The notes beneath the pieces were generated by a model, which was not told where the DNA came from, did not search any database, and saw only the letters and a list, made by a program, of their open reading frames with translations. Positions 1 to 11,347 of a DNA stretch of 64,000 nucleotides are shown here, piece by piece. A program made the translations under genes and the position numbers. Within the stretch, counting starts at the first letter, position 1, and every line of letters begins with the position of its first letter. The stretch is taken from NCBI GenBank assembly GCA_030770535.1, contig JASVEC010000006.1, positions 1,364,001 to 1,428,000 on the forward strand, in the 5' to 3' direction. The stretch comes from Batkoa obscura. Lineage: Eukaryota > Entomophthoromycota > Entomophthoromycetes > Entomophthorales > Batkoaceae.

Positions 1-1414
1 CAGTAAGTATAATAATTATAAAGAAAAGTCATTAGTATTCACTTTCAATAATAAGAGCATTGAATTTTGCTATAAAATCAAAGAAAATTATAAGTTCTGT
101 AACAGTTAAAGAATTTAAAGGTAACTTTTAGACTAAAAGTAATTTTAGTTGAGTACTATTTTTACACTTTTAATAGATAAGATCTCGCTCTCAACAAGTA
201 GTAATGGTATGAATGGAAATAAGCAAGACCTTAATAAAAGAAAGACTGGTCCTTTAGAGCCTATTAGTTTAAATACTAAAACATCCCCAAATAACAATAA
301 AAGGAAATCAAGCAATGGGATAACAATAGAGGGGAGTACAAAATATTTTAATGGCACACCTTCAAAACTTAGAAACAATATAAAGTAAGATTTATTATTT
401 AGCTTAATTTAGCTGACAATAAAATTTATAATATATCAATATCAAATTAATTTACTATTATTAATAGTAGGAATAGTATAGAAAGCCCAGAAAATAAAAA
501 ATTGAACATTCTAAACAATTTATTAAACAAAAAGAAGTCTCCTTCTAAAATTACGGCAAGTCCGTCAAGCGATGCTAAAGAGATAATACGTTCAAGAGCA
601 AAGTTAGATAATGCGGTTGAATTAGTGAAATTAGCCCAATCCCTCAGACTAAGTGGAAATCTTACAGATTCCTTAAAATATTATGTGAAAGGTAAGATAA
701 TCTAAAATTGTATATTTATATATTTATCTAATTTATTAAGCAAATGAGTCGGCACCGGATGATCCTATTATTCAACAAAGAATAACAGAATTATGTAATG
801 AAATTCAACTTTCAACAACTCCACCTAAAAAAGGAAGAGCAGCTTATCCAATAGTAAACCAAACTTCTCCTAAAAAAGTTAATCTAATTAAAATAAAACA
901 AAATCCATCTGCCATTATTTCACAAAATAAGCGTAAAATAGGTTTGTCTATTCCTAGTAAAAATAATCATATAGAGGATGGGATAAAGGGTAAGGAGATA
1001 AAGATCAAAAAAGAGGATAATAGTTCCGAATCTGAAGAATGGAAATATGAAAGTGAAGAAGATAGTGTACAGGAAGAGGTTGCTTTAGAATTAGTAAAAA
1101 AAAGAAAACGGGAGAATAAAGAAAACAAAGGAAATAAAGAAAATGGAGATCATAATACTTCAATTAGTAAAATTCCAGACACTGAGCTTGAACAGTATTC
1201 AAAATGTTTAGATGACCCCAGCCATCCTTTAGTTGGTCTTATAAATACAGGAAATATTAAAATGATCAAATCCCTTTATGGCGTTGGTCCTAAAAAAGCG
1301 AATATAGTTATTGAACAGAGGAAAGAAAGGATATTTAGTAAATTAAATGATCTTAAAGAAGCAGGGTTTAATGAAAAGGCTATTTTAAGGATACTATTTG
1401 CCTATCATAATTAA
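1..1414 (+). CDS. Kinesin-10 (KIF22/Kid-like) protein, 3' part
   Basis: The 5' end lies left of the window. Exons are 1-2, 56-120, 177-384, 477-691 and 741-1414, with short GT...AG introns. The first full exon encodes ALNFAIKSKKI, the conserved end of a kinesin motor domain (compare LNFASKSKKI in kinesins). A low-complexity Lys/Ser/Asn-rich stalk and an acidic stretch follow. The last 60 residues contain a helix-hairpin-helix with the core GVGPKKANIVIEQR. A motor followed by a C-terminal DNA-binding HhH is the known layout of kinesin-10 (KIF22/Kid), a chromokinesin of the polar ejection force. Chromosome binding is inferred from the family. The gene converges on the regulator gene at 1896. 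The ATP-binding part of the motor is outside the window, so its integrity cannot be judged. Confidence 0.85.
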
Positions 1415-1895
1415 TTTAAAAGTTCATTATTTAATATTCTGTTGTAGAATGTTTTGAGTTGTCATTTTGAATTGAAATGAAATGCTTACTATCCTTGATA
1501 TTTACATGTAGATGATTGCCGAGGTCTAATAGTAAAAAAATAAGCCTATTTATTATACGAAAAATGTAATAAAATAATTATAAAAGTTGTATAGTTTATT
1601 GTAGATTATAGTTGTATTTTGTTCATGCTAAATTTAAATCTAATACTATTAATGAATCTATAGACTCGATTAAAATAACTTTGGTATTAAATTTTATTAA
1701 AATTTACTTTATATTAATTAAAAAATATTTTAAAAGCTGGTTTAATAGCTATACAATGTTGAAAATTTTAATTAAATCTACAAAAATAGGCCAATCTTGA
1801 CTCATTTTAATGTACGTAAATGCTATGGAGAAGGAAAAGAAAGCTATTAATATTAAATAAAGTGGGATACGAGCTATAAACCACATTGAATATAT
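1415..1895. other. Intergenic, convergent 3' ends
   Basis: AT-rich spacer between two convergent genes. It should hold both 3' untranslated regions. An open stretch at 1612-1800 has no ATG start and no recognisable product. Nothing else was seen. Confidence 0.6.
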
Positions 1896-3626
1896 TCAAT
1901 CTCGAATTAATTGGAGGTTTTGTAAACACACACGAGCAAAAGACCAATAACTACTTAAATGATCAATTGCTGAAATAAAATCTGTAATCATTTCATCAGA
2001 ATATTCTACCTGTGTTTTAAACTCCGAGTTTTTTAATTTGATTAAGAAACAAGCAAACACATAAAAATCAAAGCTTACAGAAGCAGAGCTTCTTTGATTG
2101 GTACGACGATCCTTAACCACTTTCGCTGCTGTGTGTGCCTGTTCTATACAAGTAATACATCTATTCAATATCCTTTTTTCCATCCTTGAATTGGAAGTAG
2201 TTAAACTTAATTTTTTTACTTGTGTATTTAAAATTTCTGGAAAGTAATAAATGATAGTGATTGCACCCAATAAGTTACGAACATAAAGTGTAAAATTTCT
2301 CATCATTAAACGAAGTTTTGGGCTTGGAAGTAGTGCATTTAATTTTGAAAACGTAAATATAAGTTTTTGTGTATAATTTAATAGGTCCGTAGTCTCCTTG
2401 GATTTGTTTTTTCCCTTGATATCCTCTTGGACAATATATTGCGTTAGTAATCTTAAACAAAAGAAAAAATGATGTATGATTTTGACATAATTTTCTATTA
2501 CTTCTTGTTGTAAAATGCTATTGCTTAATAATTGATCCTTTCCTTTCCCTGAATCTTCAATGTTGATAGGTATAGTTAAATTTATTATATGAATTCCACC
2601 ATCATCTGGTCTAAACTTTTGAATTAAAGGGCGTTGATGGATCAACGAAGAGACCCTTTCCATTTCAAGGCAGAACATCCAAGCTCGACATCTTTCTTTG
2701 TAATCTTCTAAATCTTCTTGAAGATAAGTCGTGTCTAAATTTTCAGATGAAACAAGATAAACATATCCAAGCTGTTGTCCCATTTTGATCGAACTTGCAA
2801 TCAAGTTCATAGATAAAGTGTCCATTTCAAAACATAAAGTACCCAACATATTAAGAGCTTGCATATTAGCTTGAGAAGGTGAATATTGAGCTTCAGAAAT
2901 CGCATTTCTTGAAGCATTAAAAAAGCTTTGAGAAAGTAACCATCGGGGAGTCTTAATCCAATTTTCATTACTAGAAAACTTTACAGAATAAGCACACATT
3001 GCATAGATTAAAGCTTTTGAGCAGCATCCTTTTTTGGTTTCAAAAGCATGCTTATTTACTAATGGGTGTGAAACTTGGACCACTGAAAAATATAAAGCAA
3101 TTAACTCTTGTATCATTGCTTCGTTGGCCCATTTTATATATAACTTGTCAAATTCGTTAATATCTGGAGGTGGTGCGTCAAAGTTATTCGCTAAATTTCG
3201 AATTGAAGCTAATTTAAAGAATTTGTTTTCATAGCTATGACTTTTGTGAGGATTAAGATAACTACCGATGTTATCAGGTAGATTCTTATTAGAAAATGCC
3301 ATCAAATGTTTATTTAAGTTTCCTATAAGATTGTATTGATTTCTAACTATTTTATCGGACAAAAGTGATTCTATCATTTCCAATCGTTGAGAAAAATTAG
3401 ATATTTGTGTTTTAATTGTAGTGTTATTATTAGTAACTATTGAGCATTCTGAAGTTTTACTAGATTCTGAAAAGTTCCTCTTCAAACTGTGTCCTGTAAT
3501 TTCAGAGGAGTTGGATGTTGGGGTCACTTCTTCCACACAGAGCTCCTGCGGCTCTAGAGCACACCTATTATCTATATAATTCTCAGGTTGATTGCTTAAT
3601 TCAAAGTTACAATATTTTATTTCCAT
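1896..3626 (-). CDS. Fungal-specific transcription factor domain protein
   Basis: A single open exon of 576 codons from the ATG at 3626. The frame stays open to 3710 but without another ATG. Residues about 150-450 look like the fungal_trans middle homology region: EDYKERCRAWMFCLEMERVSS and the motif DDGGIHI match the conserved centre of such proteins. A short predicted coiled coil (SQRLEMIESLLSDK) lies before it, where zinc-cluster regulators usually have their linker and dimerisation helix. No Zn2Cys6 cluster is visible in this exon. An acceptor-like TTATTGCAG sits just upstream (about 3705-3713 on the minus strand), so a 5' exon with the zinc cluster could exist, though I did not find one up to about 4 kb. 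Target genes are unknown. Confidence 0.75.
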   Translation of the reverse strand: MEIKYCNFELSNQPENYIDNRCALEPQELCVEEVTPTSNSSEITGHSLKRNFSESSKTSECSIVTNNNTTIKTQISNFSQRLEMIESLLSDKIVRNQYNLIGNLNKHLMAFSNKNLPDNIGSYLNPHKSHSYENKFFKLASIRNLANNFDAPPPDINEFDKLYIKWANEAMIQELIALYFSVVQVSHPLVNKHAFETKKGCCSKALIYAMCAYSVKFSSNENWIKTPRWLLSQSFFNASRNAISEAQYSPSQANMQALNMLGTLCFEMDTLSMNLIASSIKMGQQLGYVYLVSSENLDTTYLQEDLEDYKERCRAWMFCLEMERVSSLIHQRPLIQKFRPDDGGIHIINLTIPINIEDSGKGKDQLLSNSILQQEVIENYVKIIHHFFFCLRLLTQYIVQEDIKGKNKSKETTDLLNYTQKLIFTFSKLNALLPSPKLRLMMRNFTLYVRNLLGAITIIYYFPEILNTQVKKLSLTTSNSRMEKRILNRCITCIEQAHTAAKVVKDRRTNQRSSASVSFDFYVFACFLIKLKNSEFKTQVEYSDEMITDFISAIDHLSSYWSFARVCLQNLQLIRD

Positions 3627-6045
3627 TGCCGTTAAAAAACATAAATTAATTCTAAAGATAGGTTTTAACTCAGCTTTTATATTGGATTTGAAATCATGAA
3701 TATTCTGCAATAAGAAAATGTTTAGAAGTTTCTAAAATATATCCACTTTCTTTGAATCGAGATTTTTAGCATTTTTTAGTTAGATCGATCTTAGGTAACA
3801 TAAACATTCTTCATAAACTAACGTAACATTCATTTTTGCAATTATTTACATTTTTGATTAATTCCTTAGTGAAAAAATCATAATTCAATCATTCGAGTGC
3901 AGATTTTTTGGTTTAAAATTTATAAATCGGATAAAGGCTTTTAAGTGACCAGGTTACATTCAACGAGTATACTAGCCAATTTTAGACTTAAGCATAAAAA
4001 TTGTAACGAGTAAACAAGCCATGTATAGTATTTAGTATAAATATTTTTGATAGTTTACTTGGTAAATGTACCCAAGTGATCAAGTTTTAGGAATAGCTTT
4101 AAACAGTTTATAAATCTTAAGAGTTATAAATCTTACAAGCGTATTCTAGTGAGACTTTAAAAAACTCTTAAAGCTGGAAGTCTAGCTATCTGTATTCCTT
4201 AGGTTATAGAAATTAATTTAATTTTAAATTAGTCCTTTACTTAATATACTATTTTTTTGCCTACTTAACTATTAATGATTGAAAATATCCTCAAGGCTTA
4301 TAAGAAATTAGTTTGGGTTTTTTTAGAACGAATGAATGCCTAACTAATAAATGTGGATCAAGTTTTAGAAAAACTAATATATGCCAATGTACTAGTTTAT
4401 CAAGAAAATGAAAACCATATTGTTTAATGAACAGCGCTGTAATTAATAAGATAAAGATTTGAAAGTGAAATACAGGTTTAGTTTAAGTCTAATCTTCAAT
4501 TATTATGTCTTCATTTTCTGCGCATTTTGAAAATGGATAAAATTTAACCAAGGCTCAACTTTTCTCCGATTTTACTTTATTGCAAAAAGTAAGTTAGTAT
4601 AATGCTAAGAAAAGAAAGCAAATGTTTTCTACTGAAGGAATTGAGTAAGTATTTTTTTTATTTTACTCTTAGAGAATAGAAAAATAGTGTAATAAACAGT
4701 ACCTTCTCATACTTTTTTGTTGCCTTTTCAGTTTATCGCATAGTTTTTACAAGTTTTTACCTACTAGGTTTTTACATAAGTTTGGTTCTTTTTTCACCAA
4801 GGAATACTAGTTATCGATTGGGACAGTATTCTCTTTTAAACTTTTAACAAAGAACTAATTTTATAATAAGAAATGGTAGTTGCAGACAAATACTATTTTT
4901 TTAATTAAAGCAGTGTTTTTATAATCTGTCTAAAACTTTGATTATTTTGCGGTGTTTTTTGTTCCAATTATATATTCTTATTGCTTTGTCTTTGGTCAAA
5001 AAAAGAACTGGACTTTTGGACAAATCTAAATCAAAACTAGGAAAAACCATTTCACGGTTTGACGGCTTTTAAACTCACTCAATTTATGGATTCATCTTTA
5101 AAATAGTCACTATTTTGCTAATTTTGGAATTAACCATTAGAATAGCAATATATATAACCTTATCATAGTATTATCTGTGCCTTTAAGCCTATAAATTATT
5201 AAAATCAATAATTATAGAACTATATAAAAACCACAACACAATCAAGTTCAAAAATGCTATACTTAGGTTTTAATGTTTAGTTTTATATTATGATAAAGTA
5301 AATATTAACTTCTTTAAATTAATGATTGAGCATTTAGAATGTTAGATTACATTAACAGTTAGTTATTTTGTATGCTTATTACCCTTTATAACTAAACAAA
5401 AATCCCAAAATGTATAATCAAATCTATAAATAAAAAATAGGGCGGTATAGAAATGTCATATTAATAGCTTTTTTGACTTCAGATTTTATTGAGATTAATA
5501 ATTTTCAGGTTATCTTTATCAAGGACATTGCTTATTTATATAGCCATATGACGATACTGATTAATAGCATGTACTACTGCAAGAGTAGGAAATTACATTA
5601 CATTAATATTAGATAAACTATAAATACATTTAAGAATATATTTAAAAATAACTTTAATTTATAATATTAGTATTTAAGTGCTTTTATCGTAACTTTAACT
5701 TCTATAAAAGGAAATTATCCATAGGACATATGATTGACTTTTTCATCCTTTATTATATTTGTGAATTAAATAGAATATGTTTGCTATTTTTATTGTGTGA
5801 CAAAATAATTATATTGAGTTAAAATTAGACAGAATTAATAACTTAAGAATTAAAACCATAATCTACTACTCCTTTACAATTAAAGTAAATAACGAAAGAG
5901 CAAAAGACATTCATGGTTTAAAAATAGACTACAGCTGTCTGGTTTTCTTGGTTATTCACTTATGTATTCCAATTCATGGCTGACCATTTAACCTAAATTT
6001 AAATTTTGGAAATTAGAAGTAACAAAAATGTTATATAACATGTAT
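3627..6045. other. Long AT-rich intergenic region
   Basis: About 2.4 kb between divergent genes. No open frame, repeat copy or RNA gene was recognised. It presumably carries the promoters of the regulator gene (minus) and of the CENP-B-type gene (plus). Confidence 0.5.
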
Positions 6046-6056
6046 TATATATATAA
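6046..6056 (+). promoter_or_regulatory. TATA-like element
   Basis: TATATATATAA 50 bases before the ATG at 6106. Position and sequence fit a TATA box; inferred only. Confidence 0.45.
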
Positions 6057-6105
6057 CCCTGGAAGGTCAACATTCAAGAAATAAATAAAATTACTCAAAA
6101 TAATA

Positions 6106-7029
6106 ATGAGTTCTGGCAAAAAAGCTGCAAATTTACAGGCTATAATAAACTCAGGTACTAGAAAAGTACGTAAGGTTTTAACTTCAAATGAAAGACAACA
6201 GGTTGCTGAGTTATATAAACAAGGGTACTCACATCAAGAATTAGCTTATCAATATCAAGTAGGACGTAGCACAATAACTAAGTTGTTATCAAGGCAAGAA
6301 AAGGTAAATGAGAGTGGACAAGGCATAAATCAAATAAGGAAACAAAGATATCACCTTAGTTTAGAATATTTGGAAAAATTCATTATTAATCATTTTTGTG
6401 ATAAAACAATTATAAATGAAGAGTACATTTATTTTAAAACTAATGTAACGATAGGTGAGGTTATGAATGAAGCACAGAAATTAGCTATTGAGCTGGGTAT
6501 AAACCAATTTAAAGCAACTAATTATTGGTTCAATAAATTTCGTAGAAGACATTGTATTAAATTTCGATATGGCACTATTTCCTATGCTTTAAATAATACT
6601 AATCCATTAAATAATGTTATAGAAAGTAATGTTCCGCTAGGCTATGAGATTATATTAGAGAATAAAATTTTTAATGGGCAATCGATCTATCCTAATGATA
6701 TTAAGACTGCAAATAACATAAACAATATTAACATTATAGACAACTATATGCCCTATAATACTTTAAATCAAAATGATTCAACAGAGTTTGGTATTAGTGA
6801 GCCAAATATAAATGCTAGCATACGTAGTCCTAATTCCTATATTACATACCCTATTCAATACACATCAGAACTAAATACAATGTTTAGTCCTACCTCGCTA
6901 ATCGCATTTCCCACCCAATATACAATGCAGCCGGTTACTGCATATAGTTCTATCCCATTTGACACATTTTCTTTTGAATATACAACGCAACCAAATAACG
7001 CTATTAACTATTTTAATAATATAGTTTAG
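6106..7029 (+). CDS. CENP-B/Tigger-type helix-turn-helix protein, no DDE domain
   Basis: A single exon, 307 residues. Residues about 20-70 form a first HTH (ERQQVAELYKQGYSHQELAY then VGRSTITKLL), like the CENP-B N-terminal or pogo/psq HTH. Residues about 80-150 form a second HTH of the Tc5/CENP-B DNA-binding type, ending WFNKFRRRHCIKFRYG (compare WLxRFKKRHGIKFR in Tigger elements and CENP-B). The remaining 155 residues are Asn/Tyr/Pro/Ser-rich, with a loosely repeated YPIQYTSE / FPTQYTMQP / FEYTTQP pattern and no DDE catalytic core. The DNA-binding half of a pogo/Tigger transposase has been kept and joined to a low-complexity tail, so it may be a transcription factor or chromatin protein rather than a transposase. 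The reading frame is intact. Function unknown. Confidence 0.75.
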   Translation: MSSGKKAANLQAIINSGTRKVRKVLTSNERQQVAELYKQGYSHQELAYQYQVGRSTITKLLSRQEKVNESGQGINQIRKQRYHLSLEYLEKFIINHFCDKTIINEEYIYFKTNVTIGEVMNEAQKLAIELGINQFKATNYWFNKFRRRHCIKFRYGTISYALNNTNPLNNVIESNVPLGYEIILENKIFNGQSIYPNDIKTANNINNINIIDNYMPYNTLNQNDSTEFGISEPNINASIRSPNSYITYPIQYTSELNTMFSPTSLIAFPTQYTMQPVTAYSSIPFDTFSFEYTTQPNNAINYFNNIV

Positions 7030-7848
7030 TTTTTCGGATATTTTTGAATTGATAATAAATAAAATATCATTATATGTTATGGTATAACTTGCTTGTTTAC
7101 TACCCCTGTTTTAATAATTTACTTTTGCATATATACTAACACTAATGTAAATATGAAATTCTTTTATTAAATTATTAAATATATTTTAGAGCGCTCTATA
7201 TGAAAGCAGGTCTCGATTAAATAAATATATTAGCTTAAATATAACAAATGAACAAATCAGTGGATAGACTTTTCGACTAATCAATTTGTTTAGATAATAT
7301 TTTGAAATTATTATTGTTATTACATTTTTTATCTAAAAAATCTAAATGACTTTTAACTCAAATATACAATATATCAGTACAACTATAAGATTTAAAAAAG
7401 AAGATAACTTAAACCTATATTATAAATACAAAAAAAGTTTTTCACTTAACTCTAACAGCTTACTATATTCACATATTCATGTTAAATATAATTCATAATG
7501 ATTTTTTTAATAAAATTTGTCTTGGATTTTAAAACTAAGAAATTATATTTAAAGATTAAATTTTTTAAAGCTTAATGTTAAGACATTTAATATATAATTA
7601 GCCTTTCTGATATTTTAAAATAAACAAAAATAACCAAGACTATTGACTATTAAAGCCTAATAAAATAAAATAAAATAAAATATTCGACGTTTTATGTAGC
7701 CTAAGATATTAGATAAGATATATGATTTTATTTTCTATTTTGATATCTTGTCCATTTTCTAAACGATTTATTTTAAAAGCTACTAGTTAATTCCCTTAAA
7801 CAAAAAAATACTCACTTTTATATTAAATAGGGCCTCTAGAATAATATA
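7030..7848. other. AT-rich intergenic
   Basis: No gene seen. It contains a short (TAAAA)n run near 7658-7682. Confidence 0.5.
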
Positions 7849-7948
7849 TGGGGATGTATTTTTTTGTTCAAGAATTTTACTAGCGATTTTTCCACTCAAA
7901 TAGCGCTTAAAAAATGGAAAAAATGATGAAACCAAAAAAACACCTCCA
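7849..7948 (+). mobile_element. ~100-bp TIR element (MITE-like), copy 1
   Basis: Forward copy of the family described in the findings. It begins TGGGGATGTATTTTTTTG and ends AAAAACACCTCCA, with the central near-palindrome TCAAATAGCGCTTAAAA. Flanked by TA on both sides (7847-7848, 7949-7950). Confidence 0.85.
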
Positions 7949-8503
7949 TATCTAGTCCTTGCAATTCAAACTAATTATTATAGTATATGCATAACATATT
8001 TTTAATATGTATAAAAATGGATAGGGTAATATCATATTCTTAACAATATAAACTTTTCCTAGATGTCTAATAATATGAAAATAATAACTCAATATCATTC
8101 CCTTACTGTTCAAACAGTCAAAAGTTTATACCATTAGCATAAGCTTTAGATGATTGTATGATTTTCATATGCCAGTAATGCAAACTAATTATTTAGCTAA
8201 TTTATGAATAATTATTGTTACTGATAAATTAGGTGGATCTGATATCCAAACGTGACTTGGATTTAATAAGATTAGCCAATAGTTTTAAAAATTTTGAATT
8301 GAATCGAAAAATATGAGTTTAAAAATCAACATTATAAAAATGTGAATTTTAAATCTTGGTCAAATTAGTTTTCAACTTTAAGTTTATATATTTAAAAGTC
8401 AACAGTTATTATTATTATCCCCTTTAAAACTATAGTATAAAATAAAGGTAATTCCAGCTATTATTCTTTAATTTTTTTATTTATTTACATTTTAAAATTA
8501 GAA
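7949..8503. other. Upstream region of acyl-CoA oxidase gene
   Basis: AT-rich with no further feature recognised. Promoter of the next gene is presumed. Confidence 0.4.
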
Positions 8504-10793
8504 ATGGTCAACCAACCACAATCTCGTTTAAATCAGATCAAATCACATGTATCTCCAAGTATTAATAAATGTTCAGCTCAATTGTCTCTTTATGAGTAAG
8601 TAACTGCTTTTATATCTAAATTATATGACTAACAAAGTAAAACAGCTCTAAATCTTCATTACAAGAGGAGCGAGCAAACCCTTCATTTCCAGTTTTAGAG
8701 TTAACTCATTTTTTAAATGGAGGTGAACATATCACTGAGGTAAGGAAGTTTTCAATTCAAATTCTTAATTTAATATTGTGTTTAGCTTAAAGAAAAAATC
8801 ATGTTACAACTTGAAAGAGATCCAGCATGGAAATTATCGGATCAACCAAACCTTTCACTTGAACAAATTCGTGAGCGTACACTTGATAAGGCTCGTTCAA
8901 TTATATCTTACTTGGCCGCAGAACCTTTAAAAAACTTCAAATTACGTATGGAAGTAATTTCATATACTGACCCTGCCTTTTACACCCGCTTTGGAGTCCA
9001 TTCTGGTTTATTCCTTGGTGCAATCCAAGGTCAAGCCACCCCTAATCAATTACAATATTGGATTAAAAAGGGTGCTATCACCCTTAATGGCGTAACTGGG
9101 TGTTTCGCTATGACAGAGTTAGGCCATGGCTCTAATGTAGCTGCATTGGAAACCACTGCAACTTTTGACGAGTCCTCAGATGAATTTATTATTCATACCC
9201 CAACTTTAACTGCTACTAAATGGTGGATTGGTGGGGCTGCTCAAACTGCTACTCACAGTGCAGTTTATGCTCAACTTATTGTTAAAGGTAAACGTCACGG
9301 TGTAAAAACGTTTGTTGTACCATTACGTGACTCTAAAGATTTCAAGCTTCGCCCAGGAGTAAATATTGGTGATTGTGGAAAAAAGATGGGTAGAGATGGT
9401 ATTGACAATGGTTACATACAATTTACTCACGTAAGAATTCCACGACAATATATGCTTATGAAGCATACTCAAGTAACTCGTACTGGAGAAGTGCGTGATC
9501 CACCTTTAGCTCAGCTTGCTTATGGAGCACTTATTTCTGGACGTGTTTCTATGGTTATTGATTCAGCCACATTTGCTAGCAAAGCCCTTACTATTGCTAT
9601 AAGATATGGTGCTATACGTCGCCAATTTTCTTCTAAACCTGGAACCCCAGAAACAAAACTTTTAGATTACCCAATTCATCAACATCGTTTATTCCCACTC
9701 CTTGCATTAACGTTCGCTTTACATTTCACTGGAAGAGCCGTTGCTGCTTCTCATGCTGATCTTATGAAGCGTATGGATTCCTTAACACCAGAATCAAAAG
9801 ATCTCCCTGAAGTATTAGATTCTTTGAAGGAAGTCCATTCAACTTCAGCTGGTCTTAAAGCATTTGGAACATGGAACGCACTCAATTTAATTGAAGAATG
9901 CCGCCAAACTCTCGGAGGTCACGGTTACTCCGCTTACACCGGGTTGGCTAATATGTATCAAGATTTTGCTATCCAATGTACTTGGGAAGGTGATAATACA
10001 ATTTTAACCCTTCAACTTGGTCGTTATTTGATTTCTTCTTACCTCCAATATAAGAAGAAAGGTGGCAGCCTTACTGCTGGTATTTCTTACTTTAATCTAA
10101 TTAAAGATGGTAAGCTTTCTAAAGTTGCTAAACCAGATAACGATCCTTTCTCGATTGAAAATATGGTAAAGGCATGGGATATAGTTTCAGCTTCAGCCGT
10201 TTTAAATGCTGTTAAAGTTTTTGAAGCTGCACGTGCATCTGGCCTTAGCACTGAGCAGGCATATGAGAAAGCTTGTAAGTAATTTATATAGTTTATTTGA
10301 TTTAATTACTAAAAATTTTATAGCTGTTGAGAGATTAAAGGCTGCTAAGCTTCATTGCCAAGCCTTCACTTTAAAGAAATTTGCTGAAGGTTTAACTAGG
10401 GCCCCACTTTCCCTTCAAGATATAATGACTCGACTTTGCCAACTTCATGGATGTCATATTACTTATGAAAACTCAGGTCATTTATTATCTACTGGATACT
10501 TCAATGGAGAAGATATTCAACAACTTTCCTTAAAAGTCACTGAATTAATGGAACAAATTCGTCCACAAGCAGTTAATTTAGTTGATGGTTTTGGATTTAG
10601 TGATTATGTTATCAACTCACCATTTGGTCGCTACGATGGGGATATCTACCAAGCTTACTTTGACCTTGTTAAACAAAATAATCCTCAAACTAAAAGACCA
10701 GCCTACTTTGAGTCCACTATCCAACCCATTTTACAGGCTACCTATAATGTCGAAACTGACCTTGAATTAGAAATTGACGAAGAGTCTAATTAG
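8504..10793 (+). CDS. Peroxisomal acyl-CoA oxidase
   Basis: Four exons (8504-8595, 8646-8739, 8786-10274, 10324-10793) join in frame to 714 residues, the usual acyl-CoA oxidase length. The enzyme makes the first double bond in peroxisomal beta-oxidation using FAD and O2, releasing H2O2. Family marks include GCFAMTELGHGSN, KWWIGGAAQTATH, GDCGKKMGRDGIDNG, and GGHGYSAYTGLANMYQD followed by TWEGDNTILTLQ, whose Glu (about residue 463) is the catalytic base. The large first-exon-only frame stops at 10282 only because it reads into the last intron; splicing at 10275 restores the conserved C-terminal ACOX domain (SLQDIMTRLCQLHG). The C-terminus is IDEESN, so there is no PTS1 tripeptide; import through a non-PTS1 Pex5 contact, as known for yeast Pox1, is likely. 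Confidence is high. Confidence 0.96.
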
Positions 10794-11347
10794 AAAGTTA
10801 AATAAATGTATAAATATTGTTAGAATTAGAATTAATGATTAACTGTAAATTTAAAGAGTTGAGGTTAAAATAATGTCCACAGTATTTGATTTAGTTTATT
10901 GAATATTTAGATAGTGGAAATACATAAACACTTTAAGGTAGTAATGACTATAAACCCACAATTTCAAAATTAGTATAGAGAGGCGCGGCAGTATAAATAT
11001 CTAATCGACTAGCAATATTTGACTTTAAAAAGGGCCAAGGAGATCTATTCTCCTGAGTTTTTTAAACTCATAGAATCGACATCAAGATGATTTTGTTGGC
11101 GTAATTTTTTGAAATAAGACTGTCCTTGGCTTCTTAGCTGGAAAGTCTTGACTATAAATATAATAATAAACACCTTTGAAAAACACTACTTTTTGATATG
11201 ATGGTTAAAATTTTATCAATTATTAAATGACGATATTAAATTCTCTAAAGTTGTACCTCAATACGTAAAAATGTTTTACCTTAAAATTGCGAATAGTTAT
11301 AAAGGGGAGCAAAAATACGAACAACTTTCTTCAATTTTAATAGCAAC
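10794..11347. other. Intergenic
   Basis: Spacer between two plus-strand genes. A GC-richer patch at about 10980-11130 shows no recognisable gene or RNA. Confidence 0.4.

Noticed and set aside
1612-1800. 62-codon open frame in a convergent spacer
   Set aside because: No ATG start, low-complexity Ile/Lys/Asn composition typical of random AT-rich DNA.
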